Origin: Christensenella sp. UBA1685
GTDB lineage: Bacteria > Bacillota > Clostridia > Christensenellales > CAG-138
Reading direction: 5' to 3'
DNA: 30,193 bases
NCBI GenBank assembly: GCA_002320595.1
Contig: DCKB01000019.1
Span: 1-30,193, forward strand
Shown: positions 7,652-16,134 of the stretch, in pieces
Numbering within the stretch: the stretch's first letter is position 1
Layout: every line of letters starts with the position of its first letter
Program-made: the position numbers and the translations under genes
Notes under the pieces: generated by a model
Databases searched by the model: none
Told to the model about the DNA's origin: nothing
Seen by the model: only the letters and a program-made list of their open reading frames with translations

Positions 7652-8920
7652 TTATTCCTCGTCGTTCAGGCGGGGCAAGTGCAGGAAATCAAACGTGGCG
7701 AAATAATCCTTGGTGGTTTCTGCACGGCGGATCATTTTCACGCTTCCGTCCTCGCAAAGCAAAAGCTCCGCGCTCTTGAGCTTGCCGTTGTAATTGTAGC
7801 CCATCGAGAAGCCGTGCGCACCCGTATCGTGAATGGCAAGGATGTCACCGATCTCGATCTTGGGCAGCTTGCGGTCGATGGCAAAGCGATCGTTGCTTTC
7901 GCAGAGCGAACCCGTGATGTCATACAGATGGTCGCAGGGGGCATCCTCCTTGCCGAGTACGGTCACGTGATGGTACGCGCCATACATCGCGGGGCGCATC
8001 AGGTTTGCGGCGCACGCATCGCAGCCGATGAAGTCCTTGTAGGTTTTCTTCTCGTGCAGCACGGTCGTCACAAGCGTTCCGACGGGGCCGGACACATAGC
8101 GGCCGAGCTCCGTGAAAATGCGCGGCTGCAGATCGGTTCCGGCGAAGGCAGCCTCATACGCCTCGTGTACCTTATCGCCTACGAACTGGATGTCGGTCTC
8201 CGCATCCTCCGGACGGTACGGGATGCCCACGCCGCCGGAAAGATTGATAAAGCCGATCTTGATGCCAAGCTCGTTATGCAGTTCCTTCGCAGTTTCAAAG
8301 AGGAGCTTTGCAAGCGTGGGATAATACATGTTATCCGTGTTGTTGGAGGAAAGGAACGAGTGCAGGCCGAATTCCGTTACGCCCAGCTCCTTGAGTTTCT
8401 TCATGCCCTCGGTGAGCTGTGCGCGCGTGAAGCCATATTTCGCATCCGCCGGGTTGCCCATGATCTGCGTGCCGATCTTGAATTCGCCGCCCGGGTTAAA
8501 GCGGCAGCAGATGGTCTTGGGGATGCCGCCGTGCTTTGCAAGGAAGTCGATGTGCGAAATATCGTCAAGGTTGATGATGGCGTCAAGCCTGCGCGCATAT
8601 TCAAAATCCTTTGCAGGCGTTGCGTTGGAGGAAAACATGATGTTGTCCGCCACGATGCCCACGGCTTCGCTGAGCATCAGCTCCGCATAGCTGGAGCAGT
8701 CCATGCCGCAGCCCTCTTCTTTAAGGATCTGCATCAGCACGGGGTTCGGGCAGGCCTTTACCGCATAATACTCCTTATAGCCCTTGTTCCAGGAAAACGC
8801 CTTTTGCAGCGCGCGCACGCGGGTGCGCAGGCCATGCTCATCGTAAATGTGGAAGGGCGTGGGATATTCCTTGATGATGGCTTCGATCTTTGCTTTGTCG
8901 TAGGGTAACGTTTTTTTCAT
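7652..8920 (-). CDS. lysA: LysA-like (diaminopimelate decarboxylase family) enzyme
   Basis: A fold-type III PLP decarboxylase of 422 residues. The cofactor lysine is K55 in YYAVKACPN, and the phosphate loop NLSGGVGIPY (226-235) and the active-site Cys in LCESND (C340) match meso-diaminopimelate decarboxylase, which makes L-lysine. GAYHH and HDTGAHGFSMGYNYNGK near the C-terminus are typical. Departures from standard LysA are LHSFLSSN where HIGSQ is usual and ELGR (271-274) in place of EPGR, marking a divergent branch. Placed between murein-peptide peptidases and D-amino-acid enzymes, it may decarboxylate diaminopimelate freed from imported peptides, or a related D-centre substrate, rather than serve biosynthesis. 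AAGGAG precedes the ATG. Confidence 0.85.
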   Translation of the reverse strand: MKKTLPYDKAKIEAIIKEYPTPFHIYDEHGLRTRVRALQKAFSWNKGYKEYYAVKACPNPVLMQILKEEGCGMDCSSYAELMLSEAVGIVADNIMFSSNATPAKDFEYARRLDAIINLDDISHIDFLAKHGGIPKTICCRFNPGGEFKIGTQIMGNPADAKYGFTRAQLTEGMKKLKELGVTEFGLHSFLSSNNTDNMYYPTLAKLLFETAKELHNELGIKIGFINLSGGVGIPYRPEDAETDIQFVGDKVHEAYEAAFAGTDLQPRIFTELGRYVSGPVGTLVTTVLHEKKTYKDFIGCDACAANLMRPAMYGAYHHVTVLGKEDAPCDHLYDITGSLCESNDRFAIDRKLPKIEIGDILAIHDTGAHGFSMGYNYNGKLKSAELLLCEDGSVKMIRRAETTKDYFATFDFLHLPRLNDEE

Positions 8921-8939
8921 TGGTTGCTGCTCCTTGGTT

Positions 8940-10325
8940 TTATAGTTCGGCGTATTGCGTCATTTCCATGTCGCGTACATATTCGGGGCCGCGCAGCCCG
9001 CGGTCTTCGTATTCGATCTCGCCCGCCTGGTTGTCGTATGGGTCGTGCCGCCAATGCGCTTTCGGCGGATCGAGCGGCGCACGGAATTCGCAGTTGGCCA
9101 CCATGCGGTATGGGTCGAGGTTGCCGAAATAATGCACCCTGCGCGCCTCATTGCCCGCCCGGTGCGCACCGCCGCCGTAAGAAGGATCTGCGAACATCCA
9201 GCCATGGGGCGCAACATAGAACATGGCCCAGTCATGCATGCCAACATCGTTGGGCTCAGCGCAAAGGCCGCTCTGCCAGCGCGCCGGGATACCCGCGCAG
9301 CGGCAAAGGGTGATGAACAGCAAGGCCTGCACGCCGCAATCGCCCTTGAAGTTGCGCGCACAATTTTCCGCGATGTTTTCAAGGCCGAAGTATTCCCGCA
9401 TGAAGGAATACTTTACGTTGAGCGTCACGAAATCATAGAAGATGCGCGCCTTTTCAACAGGGTTCGTCACCCCGCGGGTGAGCGTCTTGACAAGCTCCTT
9501 AATATAAGGCGTGAACACGATATGCGGATTTTCTTCGTTGGTGAAGAACGTGGGCTGTTCCGCATCCGGCACGATCTTCATGGGATCGACATACGGCGCG
9601 GTATGCAGGTAGGAATATTCCACCCAGAACTCGTGGTTCTCCTCCATCACTTCTTCCCAGTAAATGGTGCGCTGCGGCGCATCCTCGGCCGCAATGTGCT
9701 TGGGCGTGCCATAGTAACCCACAAGTTCGATCTCGCTCTGCTGGATGCAGGCCGCAGGGATCGGGATGTGTACACGCACAAGCTTCCCTTTTTCAAAGGC
9801 TTCGTCCTTAATGCGGACGCTTGCGCGGATGCGGATGCGGTTTGCAAGCTTGCCATTTTCGCGCATCAGCCGCGCGGAACGATCCAAAAGGCTCTCCCGT
9901 GTTTGGCCGTTGTCCTCGCCATCCACCCGGCCGCGGTTCACAACGCCTGCACGTGCAGCAAAGGCGGCATCCGTTTTAATCAGGGTCTGGTAGAATCGCA
10001 GGAAATAATGCGGCTCGCCGTGAACATAGATCCAGTCGATTTTGTTATCATCCACCATGGCGTGGAACTCCTCTTCCGTGAACTCCGGGATCGCGGCGCG
10101 GATCTTCTCAAGCGCCTGTGTTTCACTGAAAGGATAGTCCTTTTCCAAGCGGAGAATCATTTCGCGCTCGCAGACAAGGCACGCACGAAGCGCTTCCGGA
10201 ATGTTTCCGGCAAGGCGCTTATCAATCAGGCGCACAGCGCCTTCAAAATCGCCCCATGTCTTGCGGCGGAGGATATCCTCCGGCAGCCCTACGTTCAGAA
10301 ACTCAAAATTGTCGTTGATGTTCAT
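8940..10325 (-). CDS. Transglutaminase-like domain protein
   Basis: A 461-residue protein without signal peptide or membrane helix, so probably cytosolic. The C-terminal half carries a transglutaminase/protease-like core: FKGDCGVQALLFITLCRCAG (C330), MHDWAMFYV (H364) and ADPSYGG (D380) give the Cys-His-Asp triad. The N-terminal 270 residues, which include a helical stretch and a beta-rich part (RIRIRASVRIKD), are not recognised. Bacterial members are mostly thiol peptidases or amidases. In this operon a role in cutting imported peptides is likely but unproven. The ATG at 10325 is chosen over a TTG six bases earlier because AAGGAGG lies 7 bases upstream. Confidence 0.85.
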   Translation of the reverse strand: MNINDNFEFLNVGLPEDILRRKTWGDFEGAVRLIDKRLAGNIPEALRACLVCEREMILRLEKDYPFSETQALEKIRAAIPEFTEEEFHAMVDDNKIDWIYVHGEPHYFLRFYQTLIKTDAAFAARAGVVNRGRVDGEDNGQTRESLLDRSARLMRENGKLANRIRIRASVRIKDEAFEKGKLVRVHIPIPAACIQQSEIELVGYYGTPKHIAAEDAPQRTIYWEEVMEENHEFWVEYSYLHTAPYVDPMKIVPDAEQPTFFTNEENPHIVFTPYIKELVKTLTRGVTNPVEKARIFYDFVTLNVKYSFMREYFGLENIAENCARNFKGDCGVQALLFITLCRCAGIPARWQSGLCAEPNDVGMHDWAMFYVAPHGWMFADPSYGGGAHRAGNEARRVHYFGNLDPYRMVANCEFRAPLDPPKAHWRHDPYDNQAGEIEYEDRGLRGPEYVRDMEMTQYAEL

Positions 10326-10361
10326 CAGCAAGCCTCCTTATCTGATTGCGGTTTAAAACGG

Positions 10362-11189
10362 TTAAAAAATGGAACCTACGGCAAGCACGCCCGTTGCAAG
10401 GTCGTGCCGGTACAGCGGATGACCCGGGCAAAGGCTGTTGAGCACCACGCCGTCGGAGCCAGCCTTACTCGTGGAATGGATATACATCCCATCGCCCAAA
10501 TACATCGCCACATGCCCTTTAAAGAACAGCAGGTCGCCCTTGTTGATCTTTGCGCGGTCGATCTCATGCACAGGGAACCCTTCCCGGATGCTGGCATTGC
10601 GGTAGATCTTCACGCCGTTGAGCAGGTAGGCTGAACCGACCAGGCCGGAGCAGTCGATGCCCTGCGGCGTCTTCCCGCCCCAACGGTACTGCACTCCCAT
10701 GTAAAGCTTTGCCGCCTCTACAACGCTGTTGCGCAGCTCCTCCTCCCCTGCGGAGGGTTCGTTTTCATAATAAGGCCCAAGGAATCCTTCCCGCACGAAG
10801 CCTTCGGCCCCGCCGATCAGGCGTACTTTAGCCCAGCCTTGCGGTTTTTCCGGCGGCGCCACAAATTCTACGACCGCACCGCGGCAGAGGGAGATATGGT
10901 GCGGATGCGTTGCGCCGCTTTCCACCTGAACATCTGCCCACGCTGCCCATACGCGGCGCAGATCGGCCTTTTCCCAGCGCTCCGCTTCCGCTTCATCCAG
11001 GCACAGGTGCGTTGCATGCACATATGTTTCGTATCGGTATGGCGTGCGGATCCTGTAAAACCCATCCTCCGCTTCCTCCAGAATTTCAACGATCTGGCCA
11101 TACCAGCCCTCGTCATCCGGTTCGGCCATGTGAGCGGGCTTCACAACATACGGTGCAATCGGTGAAATGACCAATGCGCGTTTTTCCAT
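10362..11189 (-). CDS. NlpC/P60 peptidase, YkfC-like (gamma-D-Glu-diamino acid endopeptidase)
   Basis: A 275-residue protein with two SH3-like segments (about 7-65 and 95-137) and a C-terminal NlpC/P60 domain. The triad is C180 in GIDCSGLVGSAY, H226 in KGHVAMYLGD and H238 in MYIHSTS. The architecture matches Bacillus YkfC, which cuts L-Ala-gamma-D-Glu from the diamino acid in murein peptides inside the cell. There is no signal peptide, as in YkfC. The ATG at 11189 has AAGGAG about 10 bases upstream; longer in-frame starts lack a site. Position directly after the Opp transporter genes parallels the B. subtilis ykf locus and is the best evidence that the imported peptides derive from peptidoglycan. 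Confidence 0.9.
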   Translation of the reverse strand: MEKRALVISPIAPYVVKPAHMAEPDDEGWYGQIVEILEEAEDGFYRIRTPYRYETYVHATHLCLDEAEAERWEKADLRRVWAAWADVQVESGATHPHHISLCRGAVVEFVAPPEKPQGWAKVRLIGGAEGFVREGFLGPYYENEPSAGEEELRNSVVEAAKLYMGVQYRWGGKTPQGIDCSGLVGSAYLLNGVKIYRNASIREGFPVHEIDRAKINKGDLLFFKGHVAMYLGDGMYIHSTSKAGSDGVVLNSLCPGHPLYRHDLATGVLAVGSIF

Positions 11190-11297
11190 TAGATTTTTTC
11201 TCCTTTTTATTGCTGATTCCTTGCGCACGGCGGTTAATTTCCCGTTAAGTTTTGGGGGCGCCGCATGCAAAAAGCTCTGTTATACCAACAAGAGCCC

Positions 11298-11313
11298 GCC
11301 CGCAAAAGCGGGC
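11298..11313 (-). terminator. Short hairpin between oppF and the NlpC/P60 gene
   Basis: GCCCGC (11298-11303) pairs with GCGGGC (11308-11313) around an AAAA loop (TTTT on the transcribed minus strand). It follows the oppF stop in a 149-base gap. There is no clear U-tract, so it is at best an attenuator that lowers expression of downstream genes. Confidence 0.45.
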
Positions 11314-11338
11314 AGGCATCGTCGTTGTTTGTCCGGGT

Positions 11339-12280
11339 TTAATTCTTCAGGCGGTCGCGGTATTCCGCAAGCTCCTTTTCGTTTGCCATAATGAAATGGC
11401 CTTCCTCAATTTCCGACCATTGGGGTTTATCCACGGAGTAATCATGGCAGGTTGGATCGTACACTTCAAGCACTTTCTGCTTTTCGGAGATTGGATCCGG
11501 CATAGGGATGGCCGAAAGCAGCGCGCGCGTATACGGGTGCAACGGATGCGCAAACAGTTTTTCTGTTTCCGCAAGCTCCACGATCACGCCCTTGTGGATG
11601 ACGGCGATACGGTCCGTAATAAAGCGCATCACCGAGAGATCGTGCGCGATGAACAGGTATGTGAGGCCACGCTCCTTCTGCAGTGAGGAAAGCAGATTCA
11701 AAACCTGTGCGCGGATGGAAACATCCAGTGCGGAGATCGGTTCGTCCGCAATGATGAACTCCGGCTCCATGATGAGGCTGCGCGCAATGCCGATGCGCTG
11801 GCGCTGGCCGCCGGAAAACTCATGCGGGAAGCGGCTTGCGAATTCGGGCAGAAGGCCCACATCGGAAAGCGCTTTGGAAACCTTTGCCTCGCGCTCTTCT
11901 TTGGTGAGGTGTTTCTGCACGTTCATCAGGCCCTCGGAAACGATATAGTCCACCTTTGCGCGCTCGTTGAGCGATGCCATCGGATCCTGGAAGATCATTT
12001 GGATCTGCTGCGTGACGCGCTTGTCCAACTCGTGCGAGATTTTCCCGTTGATTTTTTCCCCTTTGAAGATAATCTCGCCCGCGGAGGTGGGGTTGATGCG
12101 GATGATCGCGCGGCCAATGGTGGTCTTACCTGAGCCGGATTCGCCCACAAGGCCGAAGGTTTCACCCTTGTAAATATCGAAGCTCACGCCCTTGACCGCC
12201 ACAAACGGTTTGCGCTTGCTGCCGAAGGTAACCTCAAGGTTCTTCACTTGAAGAAGCTTTTCTCTGGTTTCGTTTTGCAT
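11339..12280 (-). CDS. oppF: Oligopeptide ABC transporter ATP-binding protein OppF
   Basis: The second ATPase of an Opp/Dpp-type peptide importer, bound to the inner face of the membrane. In 313 residues it shows Walker A GESGSGKT (46-53), the Q-loop (MIFQDPMASLN), the signature FSGGQRQRIGIARSL, Walker B FIIADEPISALD, the switch His in FIAHDLSVM, and the C-terminal oligopeptide-transporter extension with HPLHPYTRALL. The ATG at 12280 overlaps the oppD stop by one base (TAATG), so translation is coupled. It ends the transporter part of the operon; a 149-base gap with a hairpin follows. Confidence 0.95.
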   Translation of the reverse strand: MQNETREKLLQVKNLEVTFGSKRKPFVAVKGVSFDIYKGETFGLVGESGSGKTTIGRAIIRINPTSAGEIIFKGEKINGKISHELDKRVTQQIQMIFQDPMASLNERAKVDYIVSEGLMNVQKHLTKEEREAKVSKALSDVGLLPEFASRFPHEFSGGQRQRIGIARSLIMEPEFIIADEPISALDVSIRAQVLNLLSSLQKERGLTYLFIAHDLSVMRFITDRIAVIHKGVIVELAETEKLFAHPLHPYTRALLSAIPMPDPISEKQKVLEVYDPTCHDYSVDKPQWSEIEEGHFIMANEKELAEYRDRLKN

Positions 12281-13341
12281 TACTGCGCGCCCCCTTCCTT
12301 CTGATCCATATTGGCGCGGATATTGCGGATGTTTTTAATGTGCTCCGGTGGCTCCACCTTGGGGGAGCGTGGGTCGAGCAGCCATGTGCGCGCCTTATGC
12401 GTCGGGGAAACCTCGAAATACGGCGGGCGGTGCAGGAAATCGATCTTGAGCGCATGCGGATTGCGCGGGGCAAACGCGTCTCCACGCACCTTGTTGAACA
12501 GGTTCGGCGGCGTTCCTTTGATCGAATAGAGATCCTCGCCCTTTATGCCGAGCTGCGGCAGGGAGGAGAGCAGCGCCCAGGTGTAAGGATGCTGCGGGGC
12601 ATAAAACACCTCGTTGCACGTGCCGATCTCCACAATGTCGCCCGCATACATGACCGCGATGCGGTCGGCTACGTTGGCAACCACGCCAAGGTCATGGGTG
12701 ATGTAGATCGACGTAAGCTGATACTTCTTCTGCAGCTCGCGGATCAGGTTCAGGATCTGAGCCTGAATCGTTACGTCAAGCGCGGTAGTCGGCTCATCGC
12801 AGATGAGGATTTTCGGGTTGCAGGCCATGGCGATGGCGATGACCACGCGCTGCCGCATGCCGCCGGAAAATTCGTGCGGATACTGCTTATAGCGCCGCTC
12901 CGGTTCCGGGATTCCAACGTCGTCGATGATCTCAATCGCGCGCTGTTTTGCCGCCTCGCCCATCAACCCCTGATGCAGCTTGAGCGCTTCTTCGATCTGC
13001 CAGCCGATGGTTTTGAGCGGGTTGAGGCTCGTCATCGGGTCCTGCATGACCATGGCGACCTCTTTGCCGCGGATCTTCGTCCACTCCTTCTCGGTTTTAA
13101 ACTTGGCAAGATCCATGCCGTTATACCAGATCTCGCCGGAATCCACCCAGCCGTTCTTATCCAGAAGGCCAATGAAGTTCTTTGTGAACACCGATTTGCC
13201 GGAGCCGGATTCGCCTACGATTGCAAGGCTTTCGCCCTTGTAAATATCAAGCGAAATGCCGCGGATGGCATGGAGCACCTGCCCGCGCAGGCTAAACTTC
13301 ACATTAAGGTCTTTTACAGACAAAATTACTTCCTGTTCCAC
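12280..13341 (-). CDS. oppD: Oligopeptide ABC transporter ATP-binding protein OppD
   Basis: The first ATPase of the peptide importer, 353 residues. Walker A is GESGSGKS (43-50); the signature FSGGMRQRVVIAIAMA, Walker B ILICDEPTTALD and HDLGVVANVADRI follow in order. The C-terminal region contains PQHPYTWALLSSLPQL and the KGTPPNLFN stretch typical of OppD. Translation starts at GTG 13341, preceded by AGGAGG with a 10-base gap. It lies 15 bases after oppC and overlaps oppF. It pairs with OppF as a heterodimer that drives the OppB-OppC channel. Confidence 0.95.
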   Translation of the reverse strand: MEQEVILSVKDLNVKFSLRGQVLHAIRGISLDIYKGESLAIVGESGSGKSVFTKNFIGLLDKNGWVDSGEIWYNGMDLAKFKTEKEWTKIRGKEVAMVMQDPMTSLNPLKTIGWQIEEALKLHQGLMGEAAKQRAIEIIDDVGIPEPERRYKQYPHEFSGGMRQRVVIAIAMACNPKILICDEPTTALDVTIQAQILNLIRELQKKYQLTSIYITHDLGVVANVADRIAVMYAGDIVEIGTCNEVFYAPQHPYTWALLSSLPQLGIKGEDLYSIKGTPPNLFNKVRGDAFAPRNPHALKIDFLHRPPYFEVSPTHKARTWLLDPRSPKVEPPEHIKNIRNIRANMDQKEGGAQ

Positions 13342-13356
13342 AGTACAAAGACCTCC

Positions 13357-15039
13357 TTACACGTGGTTCTTCGGATCGGCTGCATCGGAGAAGGCATTGC
13401 CCACCAGATAGAAGCAGATCGTAATGACCGAAAGTATGATCGCCGGGATGATAAGCTGATACCGCAACGTCGGCGCCATCATCAGGCTGCGGCCACGGTT
13501 GACTAGGTTGCCCAACGAAGGGATGTCCGTCGGCAGGCCAAGACCAATATACGCCATGAACACTTCGGAGCCGATCGCACCGGGAATCGCGAGTGCCATG
13601 CGCAGCATGACCACGGACACCATCTGCGGCAGCAGGTTCTTGACAATCACACGGCGCGTAGGCGTTCCCAAGCAGCGGGACGCCAGATTGAAGTCGCGAT
13701 CGCGGATGATGATAACCTGATTGCGGATGAAGCGTGCAAGGCCGATCCAGCCCGTGATGGACATGGCAACGATCATGGTAAGCACGCCCGGCCGCATGAT
13801 ATACGACGCGAGGATCAGGATGATCGTGGACGGGATGTTGTTGATGATGTTGTAGATCTCCGTGAAGATGAAGTCCAGCTTGCGGACATAGCCCCACAGG
13901 AGACCCGCAATGATGCCGACGACCGCTTCGATCAGCGCCACCACGATGCCGATGAGCAGCGACGTGCGCGTGCCGCTCCACATGCGGGCCCAAAGATCGC
14001 GGCCGATCGGGTCCGTACCAAACCAGAACACGGAGTTCGGCGCCATGTTGTCGATGAAGCCAGTCTTCACCTTGATCTCCGTCGGGCTCAGGCGCGCAAT
14101 CCCCTTGTTGACGCCCTTGAGAGAACCGTCCTCGGAGGTAACCGTGAGCATCATGTTCTCCGCAGGGACGAAGGCATAGTACCAGCCGTCGTTCTCCGGG
14201 TCGGCGGTCAGCGTCAGGTCAATGCCCGGGTCGCCGCGCATGGTCGTGGCCGCGTTCACCTGCGGCACGCCCCAGTTGGCCGGCGCTTGGAAGTAGGTCA
14301 GGATGGTGCCTTCCTCGCCGCCGGCGATCAGCTCGCCTTCGGTGTACTTTATGCCTTCGGAATAAATTCCACCTTCCTCATCCACGCGGATCCAGACAGC
14401 CTTCTGGAAGGTCGTCTTGCTACCATCCTCGGAGTTGACGTACATATACGGCGTCTCCGTGGGGACAAACGCGTAATACCAGCCCTTGTTGGCGGAGTCC
14501 ACGATGAGCGGGAGCTCCACCGGCTCGGAATCGGCGGCTTCCTGCGCATAGGCCTTCGGCACGCCCCAGGAGTTCGGAACCTTCACATAGGTGAGGATGC
14601 CCTCCGCGCCGTCCGCTTCGGCCAGGCTGCCCTTCGTTTTCTTTATGGCATCGAGTTCGACCGAGGCATCCGCGTCGATCTCCATCCAAAGCGCGTTTTC
14701 ATAATAGTTCACCGCATTCGGGTCATATTGATCCGGCAGCAGCGGCTGGATAAACGTGAAAAGAAGCAGGATGACCATAACGGCGAGCATTGCGACGCCC
14801 ATCTTGTTCTTGAAGAACATGCGGAATGTGCTGCGCCAGTAGGAATAGTTGGAATAGCCGGTGCGCTCGGCCTCCTGCGCGTTGTATTCCGCGAACTCGA
14901 ACAGATCCTGGGAAATGCCTTCCATTTCCTCCGGGGAAAGGTCGTCCTTGTCGCTCACGGCAAGGTTTTGGAGCTGTTCCTCGATATTCTGTTCCAGCTT
15001 GCGGCTGAGTTTTTCTTTGTGCGAATATTTGCTGCTCAT
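13357..15039 (-). CDS. oppC: Oligopeptide ABC transporter permease OppC with a large duplicated extracytoplasmic insertion
   Basis: The permease part is standard: a cytoplasmic N-terminal helix region (1-75), TM1 at about 82-101, then WFGTDPIGRDLWARMWSG (339-356) leading into five further membrane helices and the EAA loop ASRCLGTPTRRVIVKNLLP. At 560 residues it is about 250 longer than usual OppC. The excess lies between TM1 and FGTD, on the outer face. Residues about 116-213 and 214-313 are tandem copies: each has LTYxxxPxxWGVP, then GWYYAFVP, then SEDGS. The repeats resemble carbohydrate-binding (starch-binding-module-like) beta sandwiches in pattern, but that is a guess. Likely roles are docking to OppA or to cell-wall material. 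ATG overlaps the oppB stop (ATGA), with AAGGAGG upstream. Confidence 0.92.
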   Translation of the reverse strand: MSSKYSHKEKLSRKLEQNIEEQLQNLAVSDKDDLSPEEMEGISQDLFEFAEYNAQEAERTGYSNYSYWRSTFRMFFKNKMGVAMLAVMVILLLFTFIQPLLPDQYDPNAVNYYENALWMEIDADASVELDAIKKTKGSLAEADGAEGILTYVKVPNSWGVPKAYAQEAADSEPVELPLIVDSANKGWYYAFVPTETPYMYVNSEDGSKTTFQKAVWIRVDEEGGIYSEGIKYTEGELIAGGEEGTILTYFQAPANWGVPQVNAATTMRGDPGIDLTLTADPENDGWYYAFVPAENMMLTVTSEDGSLKGVNKGIARLSPTEIKVKTGFIDNMAPNSVFWFGTDPIGRDLWARMWSGTRTSLLIGIVVALIEAVVGIIAGLLWGYVRKLDFIFTEIYNIINNIPSTIILILASYIMRPGVLTMIVAMSITGWIGLARFIRNQVIIIRDRDFNLASRCLGTPTRRVIVKNLLPQMVSVVMLRMALAIPGAIGSEVFMAYIGLGLPTDIPSLGNLVNRGRSLMMAPTLRYQLIIPAIILSVITICFYLVGNAFSDAADPKNHV

Positions 15040-15977
15040 CTCGCGCCCTCCTTCTTGGAAAAACTGATGCGCGGGTCAACAAGGCCCATAAGCAGGTCGC
15101 CCAGCAGGAGGCCGAGGATGCTCAGGGAGGAGAAGATCACGATCAACGCGAGCACCATGGTGTTGTCCTGACGTTTGATGACGTCCACCAGAAGGCCGCC
15201 CATGCCCGGGATGGAATAAAGCGATTCCACATAGATGGAGCCGGAGATCGTGAGCAGGATCGAACCCGGGATCAGGTTCACCATCGGCACCACGGAATTG
15301 CGGAACACATGGCGGAACCAGATGGTGGTGTTCGGCACACCCTTGGCGCGTGCGAGCTTGATGTAATCCTTGTTGGTCTCATCCACCATGTAGCGCCTGA
15401 GCCACATCGCATAGCTGGAGATGGACGGCAGCGCCAACGAAATGACCGGCAGGATCATGCTGGACAGCTTTGTCTCATCATATAGCAAGCTCAGGTTGAA
15501 CAGGCTGGAGCCATAAAGCTGTATGAAAATGAAGTACACCGCGTTTGGAACCGCCTGGATGAACACGATGTACGCATTGCCGAGTTTGTCCGCAAGGCGG
15601 CCTTTGCTGCGCGCCATCAAAGCGCCGAGCGCCATGCCGAGCGGTAAGCTAATAATGATTGACGTAAGCCCGAACCGCAGGGAAACCATCATCTTCGGCT
15701 TGATGATCTCCGTGATCGGATAATTGATACGGTAACGGTTGGAAACGCCCAGATCTCCTGAAAGCAGTTGCTTGAAGAAGCGGCCAACCTGCACATAAAG
15801 CGGATCCTTCAACCCGAGTTTGCGCAAACCGTTCTGAATCTGCTGCGGCGACATCTTTTCATAATTGGAAAAGTAGCCTTCCTCCGGCATGAGCCGCAGC
15901 AACGCAAAGATCACCGTTATCAAGATCACAAGCGTCAGCAGGGAGCGGGCGAGTCGCTTGAGTGAATATTTGAGCAC
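15036..15977 (-). CDS. oppB: Oligopeptide ABC transporter permease OppB
   Basis: A 313-residue permease with six membrane helices. TM1 is near residues 10-27 (LARSLLTLVILITVIFALL), followed by an extracytoplasmic loop with GLKDPLYVQVGRFFKQLLSGDLG, which is diagnostic of the OppB/DppB family. The EAA loop is LARAKGVPNTTIWFRHVFRN. It starts at GTG 15977 with AAGGAG 8 bases upstream, and its stop overlaps the oppC start. It forms the channel with OppC. A terminator-like hairpin separates it from oppA upstream, so it is probably made at lower level than the binding protein. Confidence 0.94.
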   Translation of the reverse strand: MLKYSLKRLARSLLTLVILITVIFALLRLMPEEGYFSNYEKMSPQQIQNGLRKLGLKDPLYVQVGRFFKQLLSGDLGVSNRYRINYPITEIIKPKMMVSLRFGLTSIIISLPLGMALGALMARSKGRLADKLGNAYIVFIQAVPNAVYFIFIQLYGSSLFNLSLLYDETKLSSMILPVISLALPSISSYAMWLRRYMVDETNKDYIKLARAKGVPNTTIWFRHVFRNSVVPMVNLIPGSILLTISGSIYVESLYSIPGMGGLLVDVIKRQDNTMVLALIVIFSSLSILGLLLGDLLMGLVDPRISFSKKEGAR

Positions 15978-16056
15978 TTTTTGTTCTCCTTTTCGTCTCG
16001 CACAGGGTTGCGAGCTGGATATATCGCCTTAAGATTACGGTTCTAATTTCGAAAGG

Positions 16057-16099
16057 AAAAGCGGCTCTGCTCCGCAAATTACAGGGCAGAGCCGCTTTT
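16057..16099 (-). terminator. Terminator-like hairpin between oppA and oppB
   Basis: A 14-bp perfect stem, AAAAGCGGCTCTGC with its complement, encloses a 15-base loop; on the minus strand it is followed by CTTTTCCTTTC-like T-rich sequence (the stem itself ends in four Ts). It starts 36 bases after the oppA stop. Such leaky terminators let the binding protein be made in excess over membrane components; this use is inferred. Confidence 0.75.
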
Positions 16100-16134
16100 A
16101 TTAGGTTTTGTTGGTTTGCCGTACGGCAGCAGGT

